Notes: generated by a model from the letters alone, not told the origin. Positions 6,920 through 16,718 are shown, counted from the first letter of the stretch. The stretch is DNA of 64,000 nt from Flavobacterium kayseriense (GCF_014305095.1 NZ_JACRUI010000006.1:62001-126000), one strand, 5' to 3'. Made by a program: numbers and translations.

Positions 6920-8338
6920 CTACTTTATGGGAAAATTTGCTTCAAACTTAGCGAACCTTTGGTCTAAATCTTTCAGTAGTTGTTGCTTCACTTTTACCTC
7001 TTTGATAAAGCTATAATTAATACTGTTGTACACATACTGCTTAATATTTGCGTAGCTTACATCAGGATATCTTTTGGCTAACAAAACATACTGCTCCGTC
7101 ATATTTGTTCGCAATATTCCGGCGTCATCAGTACTAATAACAATAGGAACATTGAATTCTTTGTATAATGTGATAGGATGACGATTTTCTTTAACCTTTA
7201 AAATAAACTCATTGCTAACTAAATTTATTTCAATCGGGATATCTTGTTTAGCCATATATTTCAGTAGTGAATACGCGCTTTTTTCATAAGCCATATCTAC
7301 ACCGTGACCTATTCGGTTTGCTCCCGCAATATATACAGCGTCGTTGATGTGCGTAGTTAAATCTTCCGGTTGAACTAAACCTAAAGTAAGTTCTCCAGCG
7401 TGTAGTGTGTATTTTACTTTTGGAAAAATGCTGTGGCAGTATTTAAACATGACCATATGTAACCAATAATCTTTCATGGAGGTTTCACCGTCTTCAGGCG
7501 AAACAATGTTAACTCCCGCCATTAAATTACTTGAGTCAGCTGACATAAAAGCGATTACAAGATTCTTAAATAAATCAACAGGTTCCATAAAACGTAAAAC
7601 AAAATTTTGATAACGCATGGTGAAATTAGCGTCGTCAATTTTTAAATCGTTATGCATTTTTGCAACAAAGTTGGTGTTAAAATCTTGAACATCTTTCTTG
7701 GCATTGCTTTTTTGGAACGTCTTGTAAAGTGTTTCTAGAAATGCTTCAACTGCTTTTTCATCCTTATTTCCTGCTGCTTTTCTCAATTGTGAATTAAAAG
7801 GGACTAACTCGGTAGTGCTTATATTAGATGGGATTGTAGATAATTGTGTTTCAATATAACTCAAGTTCTCAGATATAGCTCTATTTTTTAGTTCTAATAA
7901 ACCTTCTCCAAAATGACCGGGTAGCGTTGGACTAAACTTCCCGAATGATTCAAAAAATAGTTTATCAGAGGGATAACTAACACCATTATAGTCCTTTGCA
8001 GACCATTTTTCCATTATCTTTTGTTTGTATGCATATAGTTCTCCACGCTTGGCAATTTCTGATAAAAGTTCCCAGTTTCCTGAGCTAGGTTTTTCTTTGA
8101 GCACTTCCATTGTAGTCGTGTTTAAATAAAAATCTTCGTTTATAGCGTCCTCTAACATAGGCTCAGCATAGACAGAACCACTAAAGTGATGGTGCAAATC
8201 GCCTCCTTTGGGCATTTGACTAAAAAATGCGGTTAAAGCAGCTTCGTTGTTTCTTATTTTTTCAAAATAGGTAGTAGTTGTTTGTCCAAAGCTTAAATTT
8301 ATTGTAGCCGAAAGAAGCAGAACGATATATAATTTCAT
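6920..8338 (-). CDS. Secreted adenosine deaminase family protein
   Basis: A 472-residue member of the metal-dependent adenosine deaminase family with an N-terminal signal peptide (ends near FGQ, residue 19), so it acts outside the cytoplasm. Zinc ligands and catalytic residues are visible: H49-x-H51 in GGDLHHHFSG, YTLHAGE with the catalytic glutamate, NRIGHGVDM and STDDAG. It is longer than cytosolic Add because of an insertion of about 130 residues after the first metal motif, as in growth-factor-type secreted deaminases. It probably deaminates extracellular adenosine for purine salvage; the exact substrate is inferred. A TATCTTTG box lies at 8430-8437. Confidence 0.88.
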   Translation of the reverse strand: MKLYIVLLLSATINLSFGQTTTTYFEKIRNNEAALTAFFSQMPKGGDLHHHFSGSVYAEPMLEDAINEDFYLNTTTMEVLKEKPSSGNWELLSEIAKRGELYAYKQKIMEKWSAKDYNGVSYPSDKLFFESFGKFSPTLPGHFGEGLLELKNRAISENLSYIETQLSTIPSNISTTELVPFNSQLRKAAGNKDEKAVEAFLETLYKTFQKSNAKKDVQDFNTNFVAKMHNDLKIDDANFTMRYQNFVLRFMEPVDLFKNLVIAFMSADSSNLMAGVNIVSPEDGETSMKDYWLHMVMFKYCHSIFPKVKYTLHAGELTLGLVQPEDLTTHINDAVYIAGANRIGHGVDMAYEKSAYSLLKYMAKQDIPIEINLVSNEFILKVKENRHPITLYKEFNVPIVISTDDAGILRTNMTEQYVLLAKRYPDVSYANIKQYVYNSINYSFIKEVKVKQQLLKDLDQRFAKFEANFPIK

Positions 8339-8792
8339 AAAGTGGTTTTAGAAAGGTAAATAGTATTGTCTATGAAGTTCAATTTTGACGTCTTTTGTGA
8401 GATAGACGAACGATAACTTTAAAACGCGACAAAGATAAGAGTTTCTGAGTTAATAAAAAACAGGTAAAATTCACAGTTAATTAATAAGTAAGCTTGATGA
8501 ATTGGCAAGCTGAAATTGACGTCTTGCTGTTCAATTTGCCTCAATTTTTATCAGCATCATACTTTTAGACATTTTTAAAGGTGTACTTATCAATGTGTTT
8601 TAACCTACTTAAAGCGTTATTGAAAGGCTTGCGAAGATTGTAGTTGCCGACTTTGAAGGTTTGAAGCTAGATTTTACGTTTGTTAAAGTATTTTCAATAA
8701 GTAATTTTGATCATTAGTTAGACCATGTCGCTTACATTCCCTACTAATTAAAATCTTTTAGATTTAAATATCTTACTAATGTCAACATTTCG
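8339..8792. other. 454-base intergenic region without a recognisable gene
   Basis: No open frame or RNA gene is evident. It holds a candidate -7 box for the adenosine deaminase (8430-8437), a short hairpin AGCTTG-N9-CAAGCT (8491-8511) and two copies of TTGACGTCTT (8385-8394 and 8516-8525). The remainder looks like unassigned spacer between a gene start and a convergent-side gene end. Confidence 0.6.
8430..8437 (-). promoter_or_regulatory. Candidate -7 box (TATCTTTG) of the adenosine deaminase gene
   Basis: Full TAnnTTTG match on the minus strand, about 90 bases before the ATG at 8338. No clear TTG about 20 bases further upstream. Confidence 0.4.
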
Positions 8793-10058
8793 CTATGGCT
8801 CTGTATTAAACAGGCTTTCTTTTTTTAATTCAATAACATCTTGGTTATGCGTTAGCGCATTTTCAGCACGAGAACAAGCTTGCATTGAGTGTTTCAAAGC
8901 AACTTGTTTCATATCGCAATGTTTAAAATTAGCAAGAGACTTAAGAGCTTTTTGCAATCGGATCATCACCTCGATGTTACCTGCACCATCTCTAGCAATA
9001 GGTCTAAAAGCATCTTCAAATAAATCGTCGATAGTTATTTCAGGTACTGCAATTCTATTGTAAATTTCTTCTCGTTGATTTTCTGTTTTTTGAATTTGGT
9101 CGAATAATGAAAATAATCGGACATGACTATTTATAATTTGAATTGCCGTTCCTGGATCATTTATAGCAGGTGATAACGCTCTGCTAGCTATTTCGCTTAG
9201 AGTGATACTACCAAAGCGCGGGTCATCGTCAAACGATCTAGTGTCTCCCATATTAAAGGACTTTCTAATAGCCTCTTGGTCAATTTCTCGATTTTCTTCT
9301 ATTTTATTAAATTGGATAAATAGTAAAGGTATATCCAATGAAACAAATTTACCGGGCAATGCATTTATAGTAAAAATGGCATCTAAACTTTCAGCGATTT
9401 CTTGGAGTTTATCTCTGTTAATTGTTAGAATGTAACCTATGTCCTCACTAAAGACCTTTAAGTCTTTTCTATTGTTGGGATCAACTTTAATGCCTCCCAT
9501 AATAGGTGCGCTTAATCTTTTTGTAATTGCTATTTGCGTGGCGTTCTCAATTAGTTTTATGGTATGCCCCATTCGACCTAATCTAGATATTCTTTCTACC
9601 CATCTTAAAAAGGTTAGAATAACCAATGTGAAAAATAGTAAAGTTAAAATAAACAAGGTAAATAGCCCTGCCTTTCCATAGTACCCATTTTTAACAGCAA
9701 TCAAGGCTACAATACTAAATATGAATGATCCGATAAATGCTGATAGTGAGTTCCTAGAAACGTCATCTGTGATTATCAGGTTAAAAGAGCGTGGTGTTGC
9801 CGTGGTACTAGCTGCTGCAAAAGCTGAAATCATCGAACCAACAGTAAAAGTTGCGATCACCAACATGCTCGAAGAAATGATATTTAGTAACTCAGTAATT
9901 GATTCTGTTTTCAAATCAGGAACTATCTCATGTAAAGTAGTTGTGTCAGCAACATGTGCTAACAGTGCTCCTAAAATCGAAATTAAACAAAATATAACGG
10001 GCCTAAACCATAGTTTTTCTTGTATCCGATGAAATATATGCGTTATGTTTTCTTTCAT
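8793..10058 (-). CDS. DUF2254 family membrane protein
   Basis: A 421-residue protein with about four transmembrane helices in the first 160 residues (PVIFCLISILGALLAHVADT, then helices near 60-80, 105-125 and 130-150), followed by a soluble cytoplasmic region. The segment MVIATFTVGSMISAFAAAS and TPRSFNLIITDDVSRNSLS, and later SEIASRALSPAINDPGTA, are typical of DUF2254, a widespread family of unknown function. It is monocistronic, with long spacers on both sides, and divergent from nadC. Confidence 0.85.
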   Translation of the reverse strand: MKENITHIFHRIQEKLWFRPVIFCLISILGALLAHVADTTTLHEIVPDLKTESITELLNIISSSMLVIATFTVGSMISAFAAASTTATPRSFNLIITDDVSRNSLSAFIGSFIFSIVALIAVKNGYYGKAGLFTLFILTLLFFTLVILTFLRWVERISRLGRMGHTIKLIENATQIAITKRLSAPIMGGIKVDPNNRKDLKVFSEDIGYILTINRDKLQEIAESLDAIFTINALPGKFVSLDIPLLFIQFNKIEENREIDQEAIRKSFNMGDTRSFDDDPRFGSITLSEIASRALSPAINDPGTAIQIINSHVRLFSLFDQIQKTENQREEIYNRIAVPEITIDDLFEDAFRPIARDGAGNIEVMIRLQKALKSLANFKHCDMKQVALKHSMQACSRAENALTHNQDVIELKKESLFNTEP

Positions 10059-10302
10059 AAAATTAGCTTTGGTACTAAATTAGTTCATTTTATTGGAAAT
10101 TACTATCGTTTTAATTAGTGATAAAATTTAGGAGAAGCATATTCTAAACAATATTCATCATTAGATTAATTTAAATTTTTGTGCCACTAGTAGGCAGTAA
10201 AGTAGTACATGTGACCTTTAGTTGTAGAGCGGGAAGGACAAAACAAATTTTCAATTCCACAAAATATATTCTACTTTAGCATTATATAAAATTCCCATAA
10301 TA

Positions 10303-11160
10303 ATGATTAGTGAAAAACAATTTAAAAACGAGTTAAATATATTAGTTGAAAATGCTATCAGAGAGGATGTAGGCGACGGAGATCATAGTTCCCTTGCATG
10401 TATACCCAAAACTGCTTCTGGTATAGCAAAGCTTTTAGTTAAAGATGAAGGGATTATTGCAGGTGTTGAATTCGCTAAATTGATTTTTCATTATGTAGAT
10501 CCTTCATTAGTTATTGAAACATTTATCAACGATGGTGATTTTGTAAAGTATGGAGATGTAGTATTTCATGTAGCGGGTAGTTCTCAATCTATTTTGAAAG
10601 CGGAACGTATGGTTTTAAATTCGATGCAGCGAATGTCAGCAATTGCAACAAAAACCAATAAGTACGTACATCTGTTGTCAGGAACAAAGACTAAAATATT
10701 AGATACCCGCAAAACAACACCTGGTTTTCGGGTTGCAGAAAAATGGGCGGTAAAAATTGGAGGAGGTGAGAATCACCGTTTCGCGCTGTATGATATGATT
10801 ATGTTAAAGGACAATCATATTGATTTCGCAGGAGGTATATCATTAGCGATTGCTAAAACTAAAAACTATTTGAAGGACAATAATAAAGATTTACAAATAA
10901 TTGTTGAAGCAAGAAATCTAGCAGAAGTGAAAGAGATAGTTGCCGCAGGAGATGTTTACCGTATATTGCTAGATAATTTTGATTTTGATACGACTCGTGA
11001 AGCAGTTGCTTACATTGGTAACTCTTGCCTAACGGAATCATCAGGAAATATTAATGAGGAAACAATAAGGCAATATGCTGAATGTGGTGTTGATTATATT
11101 TCTTCTGGAGCATTGACACATTCCGTTTATAATATGGATCTTAGCTTGAAAGCGATTTAA
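10303..11160 (+). CDS. nadC: Nicotinate-nucleotide pyrophosphorylase (quinolinate phosphoribosyltransferase)
   Basis: Converts quinolinate and PRPP to nicotinate mononucleotide in de novo NAD synthesis. The 285 residues contain the expected motifs: REDVGDGDHSS at the N-terminus, NSMQRMSAIAT, DTRKTTPGFR, GGGENHRFALYDMIMLKDNH, VEARNL, LLDNF, ESSGNI and ISSGALTHS. It is followed after 70 bases by the YihY-type gene on the same strand. The other NAD genes (nadA, nadB) are not in the window. Confidence 0.97.
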   Translation: MISEKQFKNELNILVENAIREDVGDGDHSSLACIPKTASGIAKLLVKDEGIIAGVEFAKLIFHYVDPSLVIETFINDGDFVKYGDVVFHVAGSSQSILKAERMVLNSMQRMSAIATKTNKYVHLLSGTKTKILDTRKTTPGFRVAEKWAVKIGGGENHRFALYDMIMLKDNHIDFAGGISLAIAKTKNYLKDNNKDLQIIVEARNLAEVKEIVAAGDVYRILLDNFDFDTTREAVAYIGNSCLTESSGNINEETIRQYAECGVDYISSGALTHSVYNMDLSLKAI

Positions 11161-11230
11161 AACCTTGAGAATAGGTACCAATATTTTAAAATATTATATG
11201 TACAATTGGCGATAGCAAATAATGTAATTA

Positions 11231-12163
11231 ATGTCAGTAGAAATTGAAAATAAGATAGATAAAATTCCTGTCATTAGAAACCTAGCTCGATCTCTAAAAA
11301 AAGTGGAGTTACCGTGGTTAGAGGGATTAACTTTGTACGACTTGCTCGAACTGTACGGTATTGGTATAGCTGAAGGCGCTCTATCTAACAGGGCAGGAGC
11401 AATTGCGTTCAGCTTTTTTATGGCCTTGTTTCCTTTCGCATTATTTATTCTCAATTTAATCCCATATATCCCAATAGCGGGTTTTCAAGGTGATTTTTTA
11501 AAATTTGTCGAGGAGGGTGTTCCGCCAAATACCTTTTATGCCATCGAAAATATCATAAATGATATTCTACATAATAGTGATTCAGGCTTATTATCTACCG
11601 GTTTTCTTCTTTCCATATTTTTAATGGCAAATGGATTAAATGCTATTTTAGGAGGTTTTCAAAATTCAAAACATGTATTGATTAAACGAGGTTTTTTTAG
11701 TCAATACTTAGTAGCGATAGGAATATCAGTAGTTTTGGCACTGTTATTACTAGTGACTGTAGCGACAATAGTTACTTTTGAGATATTTATTCAAAAATTA
11801 AATGCGAATGAAGTATTAAGTGATAAGATTCCGCTCATAGTTTTTGGTCGTTATAGCTTTCTAATTTTAATGATTTTAATTACTACTTCTATTTTGTTTA
11901 AATTTGGAACTAAGCATGATAAAAGCAGGTCTTTTATATCGATAAGTTCTGTTTTTACGACGATATTAACCATTATAATTTCATATTTTTTCGGAATTTG
12001 GGTAATTCGATTTTCGAGTTACAATCAACTATATGGTTCAATTGGAACGTTGTTAATAGTTATGTTTTATATCTGGATAAACTGTATGATTTTGTTGCTT
12101 GGTTTTGAGTTGAATGCACTAATTCATAAACTTAAAAAGAAAAAAAATATTGAAATAGGTTAA
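11231..12163 (+). CDS. YihY/BrkB-type integral membrane protein
   Basis: A 310-residue inner-membrane protein with about six transmembrane helices. The sequence AGAIAFSFFMALFPFALF around residue 55 and the C-terminal block GSIGTLLIVMFYIWINCMI followed by LGFELNA are hallmarks of the YihY family (formerly annotated as ribonuclease BN or BrkB), whose function is not settled. The tail is strongly basic (KLKKKKN). It follows nadC and precedes DUF2147 and priA, all on the plus strand. Confidence 0.9.
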   Translation: MSVEIENKIDKIPVIRNLARSLKKVELPWLEGLTLYDLLELYGIGIAEGALSNRAGAIAFSFFMALFPFALFILNLIPYIPIAGFQGDFLKFVEEGVPPNTFYAIENIINDILHNSDSGLLSTGFLLSIFLMANGLNAILGGFQNSKHVLIKRGFFSQYLVAIGISVVLALLLLVTVATIVTFEIFIQKLNANEVLSDKIPLIVFGRYSFLILMILITTSILFKFGTKHDKSRSFISISSVFTTILTIIISYFFGIWVIRFSSYNQLYGSIGTLLIVMFYIWINCMILLLGFELNALIHKLKKKKNIEIG

Positions 12164-12234
12164 TTATTATTGCAGTCTTAGTGTAGTCTTCGTAGATTAG
12201 CAACAAATTAGTTATTAATATAAAATTATTAGAT

Positions 12235-12666
12235 ATGAGAAATACAATAACAGTTGCTTTGCTTTTTATGACTACGGTGTTCTTTGCTCAGAGTCAAGGC
12301 GTTTTAGGAAAATGGAAAACGATTGATGATCAAACTGGCGAGGCAAAATCGATTATTGAGATTTACGAAAAATCAGGTAAAGTTTATGGAAAGGTAGTTG
12401 AGATTTTAAATCCAGCCCGTAAAAAGGATTTATGTCAAAACTGCGAAGGTGAGGATAAAGGTAAAGCTATTTTAAACCTTGTGATTTTAAAAGGTCTTGA
12501 AAAAGATGGAGATGAGTATAATGGAGGTAAAATTACTGATCCACAAACAGGTAAGGTATACAAATGCTTAATGACCTTGGAAGAGAAAGACAAACTAAAA
12601 GTTAGAGGATATATTGGTTTTTCTTTAATAGGCCGCACACAATATTGGTACAGAGTTAAAAGTTAG
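12235..12666 (+). CDS. DUF2147 family exported protein
   Basis: A 143-residue protein with a signal peptide ending near FFAQS (residue 19-20). The mature part starts GVLGKWKTIDDQTGEAKS and contains CQNCEG, GGKITDPQTGKVY and RGYIGFSLIGRTQYW, which is the standard layout of DUF2147, a small beta-barrel-like family of unknown function found in many Gram-negative envelopes. The two cysteines of CQNC are likely disulfide-bonded in the periplasm. A hairpin terminator follows at 12692-12742. Confidence 0.9.
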   Translation: MRNTITVALLFMTTVFFAQSQGVLGKWKTIDDQTGEAKSIIEIYEKSGKVYGKVVEILNPARKKDLCQNCEGEDKGKAILNLVILKGLEKDGDEYNGGKITDPQTGKVYKCLMTLEEKDKLKVRGYIGFSLIGRTQYWYRVKS

Positions 12667-12691
12667 TTTACTACTAATTTATTATTTTAGG

Positions 12692-12742
12692 ATATGGACA
12701 TGGGTTTGATTTGCTAATCATTCTAATGTCCATATTTATATT
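12692..12742 (+). terminator. Inverted repeat/terminator after the DUF2147 gene
   Basis: ATATGGACAT (12692-12701) pairs exactly with ATGTCCATAT (12726-12735) over a 24-base loop and is followed by a T-rich tract. It lies only about 15 bases before the priA ATG. Confidence 0.6.
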
Positions 12743-12757
12743 TCTAAATTTATTCAA

Positions 12758-15208
12758 ATGCACTTTGTTGAAGTAATTTTACCGCTTTCTCTGGCTAAAA
12801 CTTTCACTTATAAAGTTTCGGAGGCAGAATACAATTATATTAAAATTGGGATGCGTCTTGCGGTACCTTTTGGTAAAAGCAAAGTGTACACTGCATTAGC
12901 ATTAAATCTGCATCAGAATAAACCAAGCTTGTATGATGCAAAGGAAATTAATCAAATTCTGGACGAGAAGCCTGTTGTGACACAAATGCAACTCAAACAT
13001 TGGCAATGGATCGCATCCTACTACATGTGCGCTATTGGTGATGTATATCGAGGCGCAATGCCTTCAGCTCTTTTGCTAGAAAGTGAAACAATTATAACCC
13101 AAAAAACAAATGCTTTTATTGTTGAAAGTGATTTATCTGATGACGAATTTCTGATTTATCAAGCCCTGCAGCAACAATCCTCTCTTAAAATTCAAGATAT
13201 AATAAATATTTTGAACAAAAAAAATATTTTTCCCGTCATTCAAAACTTGATAGACAAAAATATTTTAGTATTACAAGAGGAGATGCAGGAGAGTTACAAA
13301 CCAAAATTGGTTCGATACATACGACTTCATCAGCAATACGATTCAAATGAAGGTTTGGGATTACTACTAGAAACATTGAAAAATGCCCAGAAGCAGAAAG
13401 AAATAGTTTTAACATACTTTCAATTACGTGCTTCTGAAAAGACCCCGATTGCTGTTAAAAGATTAATAGAAAAAGCAAATAGCAGCTCAACAGTTGTTAA
13501 GGCATTAATAGATAAAGAAATTTTTGAGGATTACCATATTCAACAAGATAGAGTTACTTTCTCTGGAATAATAAATGAAAATGAACTCCTATTAAGTGAA
13601 GTGCAAGAAAAGGCATATCTAGACATCAAAACTAGTTTAGTTCAAAAGGAAGTTTGCTTATTACATGGTGTGACTTCTAGTGGTAAAACAGAAATTTATA
13701 TTAAACTAATTGAAGATTATTTATCTGCAGAGAAGCAAGTGCTTTACTTACTTCCTGAAATTGCGCTGACTACTCAATTAGTAGGTAGGTTACGTACTTA
13801 TTTTGGCAATAAAGTAGCTGTCTTTCATTCTAAATACAGTAATAATGAACGAGTAGAGGTCTGGAATCAGGTTTTAAACAATAGTGATAAAGCTCAGATA
13901 GTAATAGGAGCGAGGTCGGCCTTGTTTTTGCCATTTGCAAATCTAGGATGTATTATTGTTGATGAGGAGCATGAGCAAACCTTTAAACAAATAGATCCAG
14001 CACCACGTTATCATGCTCGAGATGCAGCGATTGTTTTGGCTAGTTTTCATAACGCTAAAGTTTTGTTGGGATCAGCAACGCCCAGTATAGAAACTTTTTT
14101 TAACGCGACATCTGGAAAATTTGGATTAGTATCTATTCAAGAGCGCTATGGGAAAGTATTAATGCCTGAGATAGAATTAGTAGATTTAAAGGATAAGTAC
14201 TTTCGCAAGCGAATGAATGGACATTTTAGTGATACACTAATTGAAGCTATTACAAATGCAGTTACCTTAGGAGAGCAAGTAATTTTGTTTCAAAATAGAA
14301 GAGGTTATTCGCCATTACTAGAGTGCTTGACTTGCGGCCATGTTCCACAGTGTCAGCAATGCGATGTAAGTTTAACTTATCATAAGCACAAAAATCAATT
14401 GCGTTGTCATTATTGTGGCTACTCAGTAGCTAAACCTACGCATTGTCACAGCTGCTCTAGTTTACAGCTTACCACAAAAGGGTTTGGGACAGAGCAAATT
14501 CAGCAAGAATTGACAATACTTTTTCCAGATTACAAAATTGGTAGGATGGATCAAGATACTACAAGAGGTAAATTTGGTTTTGAGAAAATAATTGATAGTT
14601 TCAAAAATAGAGAAGTTTCAATATTAGTGGGAACTCAAATGTTAGCTAAAGGACTCGACTTTGATAATGTTAGTTTGGTAGGAATAATGAATGCTGATAA
14701 TATGTTGTATCATCCTGATTTTAGAGCTTTTGAAAGAAGTTTTCAAATGATGACTCAAGTTGCGGGGCGTTCTGGTAGATCAGAAAAGCAAGGAAAAGTA
14801 ATTGTACAAACCTATAATCCTGAGCATAATACCATTCAGCAAGTTGCCCATGCAGATTACGCCGGAATGTATAAGGAACAATTATACGATAGACAAATCT
14901 ATAAGTACCCACCTTATTTTAGAATCATAAAATTAACCTTGAAGCATAGAGATTATGATAAACTAAAGGAAGGATCAATGTGGTTGTACCAAGTAATGCA
15001 GCAAAATTTGAACATTCCAGTTTTGGGTCCTGAAGAACCCGCAATTAGCAGAATTAGAAATGAGTATATCCGTACAATAATTATCAAAATCCCAGTAACC
15101 ATTTCAGTTGTAAATACAAAAAAAACTATCCAGAAAATGCTGAATAGTTTTGATGCAGTTGCTCAATATAGAGCTATTAAAGTTTCAGTAAACGTAGATT
15201 TTTACTAA
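12758..15208 (+). CDS. priA: Primosomal protein N' (replication restart helicase PriA)
   Basis: A 3'-to-5' superfamily-2 helicase that reloads the replisome at stalled forks. The 816-residue protein shows an N-terminal DNA-binding domain (MHFVEVILPLSLAKTFTYKV), Walker A GVTSSGKTE near residue 303, a DEEH Walker B motif near 402, GSATPS, and a zinc-binding insertion with eight cysteines (CLTCGHVPQCQQCD, CHYC, CHSC, roughly 525-570), followed by helicase motifs MLAKGLDFDNV and QVAGRSGRS. All catalytic features are intact. It is convergent with the LytTR regulator, five bases away. Confidence 0.97.
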   Translation: MHFVEVILPLSLAKTFTYKVSEAEYNYIKIGMRLAVPFGKSKVYTALALNLHQNKPSLYDAKEINQILDEKPVVTQMQLKHWQWIASYYMCAIGDVYRGAMPSALLLESETIITQKTNAFIVESDLSDDEFLIYQALQQQSSLKIQDIINILNKKNIFPVIQNLIDKNILVLQEEMQESYKPKLVRYIRLHQQYDSNEGLGLLLETLKNAQKQKEIVLTYFQLRASEKTPIAVKRLIEKANSSSTVVKALIDKEIFEDYHIQQDRVTFSGIINENELLLSEVQEKAYLDIKTSLVQKEVCLLHGVTSSGKTEIYIKLIEDYLSAEKQVLYLLPEIALTTQLVGRLRTYFGNKVAVFHSKYSNNERVEVWNQVLNNSDKAQIVIGARSALFLPFANLGCIIVDEEHEQTFKQIDPAPRYHARDAAIVLASFHNAKVLLGSATPSIETFFNATSGKFGLVSIQERYGKVLMPEIELVDLKDKYFRKRMNGHFSDTLIEAITNAVTLGEQVILFQNRRGYSPLLECLTCGHVPQCQQCDVSLTYHKHKNQLRCHYCGYSVAKPTHCHSCSSLQLTTKGFGTEQIQQELTILFPDYKIGRMDQDTTRGKFGFEKIIDSFKNREVSILVGTQMLAKGLDFDNVSLVGIMNADNMLYHPDFRAFERSFQMMTQVAGRSGRSEKQGKVIVQTYNPEHNTIQQVAHADYAGMYKEQLYDRQIYKYPPYFRIIKLTLKHRDYDKLKEGSMWLYQVMQQNLNIPVLGPEEPAISRIRNEYIRTIIIKIPVTISVVNTKKTIQKMLNSFDAVAQYRAIKVSVNVDFY

Positions 15209-15213
15209 AATAT

Positions 15214-15909
15214 TTATGCGAATGATAATGCCTTTACAAGATCTTCTTTTTTATTACGGCTTAGAGGAATTTTAGTTGGACCTATTTCAGCAAATTTACT
15301 ATTGAAGCGTTCTACCTTATCTATGTTAATGATGTATGATTTATGGACTCTAACAAATTTTTTCTTAGATAGATCATTCTCAAAAGCTTTCATGGTCGAA
15401 AGAACTAAATTGCTGTCTTCCTCTGTAACTACTCTTACATAGTCCCCAAAAGCTTCGATCCATTTAATTCTAGCAGTATAAATCTTTAATTTTTTCAAAT
15501 TACTTTTAATGAAAATGTGCTCACCCTCTTCTTCTTTTGAATCTGTTTTAAGCAAGTGTAGGTCAAGCGCTCTTTTTACAGAAGAATTAAAACGATCAAT
15601 TGCAATAGGTTTTTGCAAATAATCAGTGGCATCATAATCAAAAGCTTTCATAGCATACTCTGCTTTTGATGTAATGAAAACAATTTGTGGCTTCGTTTTT
15701 AATCCATCTAAAAAATCGAACCCACTTATAACTGGCATTTCGATATCTAGGAAAATTAAATCTACTGTATGCACAGACATGCAGCTTCTCGCTTCAATTG
15801 CATTCGAAAAATCTCCAATTAAGTGTAAATTGGGATGATTATTGACTAACTTTGCGATGATCATTCTTTGTATAGAACTATCGTCTACTACTACACAATT
15901 CAATTTCAT
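15214..15909 (-). CDS. LytTR-type response regulator, no adjacent kinase
   Basis: A 231-residue regulator. Residues 1-120 form a CheY-like receiver with acidic D9-D10, phosphoacceptor D55 in FLDIEMP and K100 in DYLQKP. Residues about 135-231 form a LytTR DNA-binding domain (IKWIEAFGDYVRVVTEE, then KKFVRVHKSYIIN and IPLSRNKKEDL). The typical partner, a 5TM or HisKA_7-type kinase, is not next to it, so its input is unknown. It is convergent with priA and divergent from the ribosomal operon. Confidence 0.93.
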   Translation of the reverse strand: MKLNCVVVDDSSIQRMIIAKLVNNHPNLHLIGDFSNAIEARSCMSVHTVDLIFLDIEMPVISGFDFLDGLKTKPQIVFITSKAEYAMKAFDYDATDYLQKPIAIDRFNSSVKRALDLHLLKTDSKEEEGEHIFIKSNLKKLKIYTARIKWIEAFGDYVRVVTEEDSNLVLSTMKAFENDLSKKKFVRVHKSYIINIDKVERFNSKFAEIGPTKIPLSRNKKEDLVKALSFA

Positions 15910-16015
15910 AATTAAGTATTTAAAGATTTGGAGTAGTAAAAATACACTATATTTTTGGTTAGACCTAATGTTAATCGGCTTTTTTTACCTTACAACGAAT
16001 AAACATGCTTTTTTA

Positions 16016-16045
16016 TTGTTTGTTAAAAAATAATGATTACTTTCG
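16016..16045 (+). promoter_or_regulatory. Promoter of the rpsF-rpsR-rplI operon
   Basis: TTG at 16016-16018 is followed after 19 bases by TACTTTCG (16038-16045; one mismatch to TAnnTTTG). Transcription from about 16051 fits the rpsF start at 16075. Confidence 0.6.
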
Positions 16046-16074
16046 CAGCCAAAATAACAAATAAATATATATTT

Positions 16075-16416
16075 ATGAATCATTATGAAACTGTTTTCAT
16101 TTTAAATCCCGTTTTATCTGATGTTCAGGTAAAGGAAACAGTAAGCAAATTTGAAGATTTTCTTACTAGTAGAGGAGCAGTAATGGTATCTAAAGAAGAC
16201 TGGGGTCTTAAAAAGATGGCATACGAAATCCAAAACAAAAAATCTGGTTTTTACCATTTGTTCGAATACACTGTACCAGGTGAAGTTCTTATCGCTTTTG
16301 AAACTGAATTTAGACGTGACGAAAGAGTTATGCGTTTCTTAACTGTAAGTCTTGACAAACATGCTATCTCTTGGGCTGAAAGAAGAAGAGCAAAACTTAA
16401 ATCTCAAAAAGCATAA
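16075..16416 (+). CDS. rpsF: 30S ribosomal protein S6
   Basis: Binds 16S rRNA together with S18 in the platform of the small subunit. The start was set at the ATG at 16075 ([16 protein letters not shown], 113 residues), because homologues begin here and because an upstream in-frame ATG at 16033 would lie within the promoter. Family motifs [11 protein letters not shown] and GFYHLFEY are present. It is the first gene of the classical S6-S18-L9 operon. Confidence 0.97.
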   Translation: MNHYETVFILNPVLSDVQVKETVSKFEDFLTSRGAVMVSKEDWGLKKMAYEIQNKKSGFYHLFEYTVPGEVLIAFETEFRRDERVMRFLTVSLDKHAISWAERRRAKLKSQKA

Positions 16417-16421
16417 TTATC

Positions 16422-16718
16422 ATGGCAACATTACAACAATCTGCTTCAGGAAAAAAAGACGGAGATATCAGATATCTTACTCCTTTAAATATAGAAACTA
16501 ACAAACAAAAAAAATACTGTCGTTTCAAAAAATCTGGAATCAAATACATCGATTATAAAGATGGTGATTTCTTATTAAAATTTGTAAATGAGCAAGGAAA
16601 AATTCTTCCTCGTCGTTTAACTGGAACTTCATTGAAATACCAAAGAAAAGTTTCTGTAGCTGTAAAAAGAGCACGTCACTTGGCTTTAATGCCTTACGTA
16701 GCTGATTTACTTAAATAA
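16422..16718 (+). CDS. rpsR: 30S ribosomal protein S18
   Basis: A 98-residue protein, partner of S6 in the 30S platform. It contains [18 protein letters not shown] and the conserved basic block [17 protein letters not shown] followed by [14 protein letters not shown]. It starts five bases after rpsF. The cysteine in YCRFKK is the lone zinc-ligand remnant seen in many S18 proteins. Confidence 0.97.
   Translation: MATLQQSASGKKDGDIRYLTPLNIETNKQKKYCRFKKSGIKYIDYKDGDFLLKFVNEQGKILPRRLTGTSLKYQRKVSVAVKRARHLALMPYVADLLK

Noticed and set aside
8779-10032. Four plus-strand frames covering the DUF2254 gene
   Set aside because: They are antisense shadows of a real membrane protein whose sequence matches a known family.
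11180-11200. AATATTTTAAAATATT palindrome after nadC as a terminator
   Set aside because: Pure A/T stem without T-run; it would be unstable, so no terminator is called.
16033-16074. N-terminal extension of ribosomal protein S6
   Set aside because: Not family-like, and the region carries the promoter; the start at 16075 matches homologues.
16050-16074. S6:S18-binding autoregulatory leader before rpsF
   Set aside because: The predicted leader is only about 25 bases and has no CCG-containing stem; the motif does not fit.
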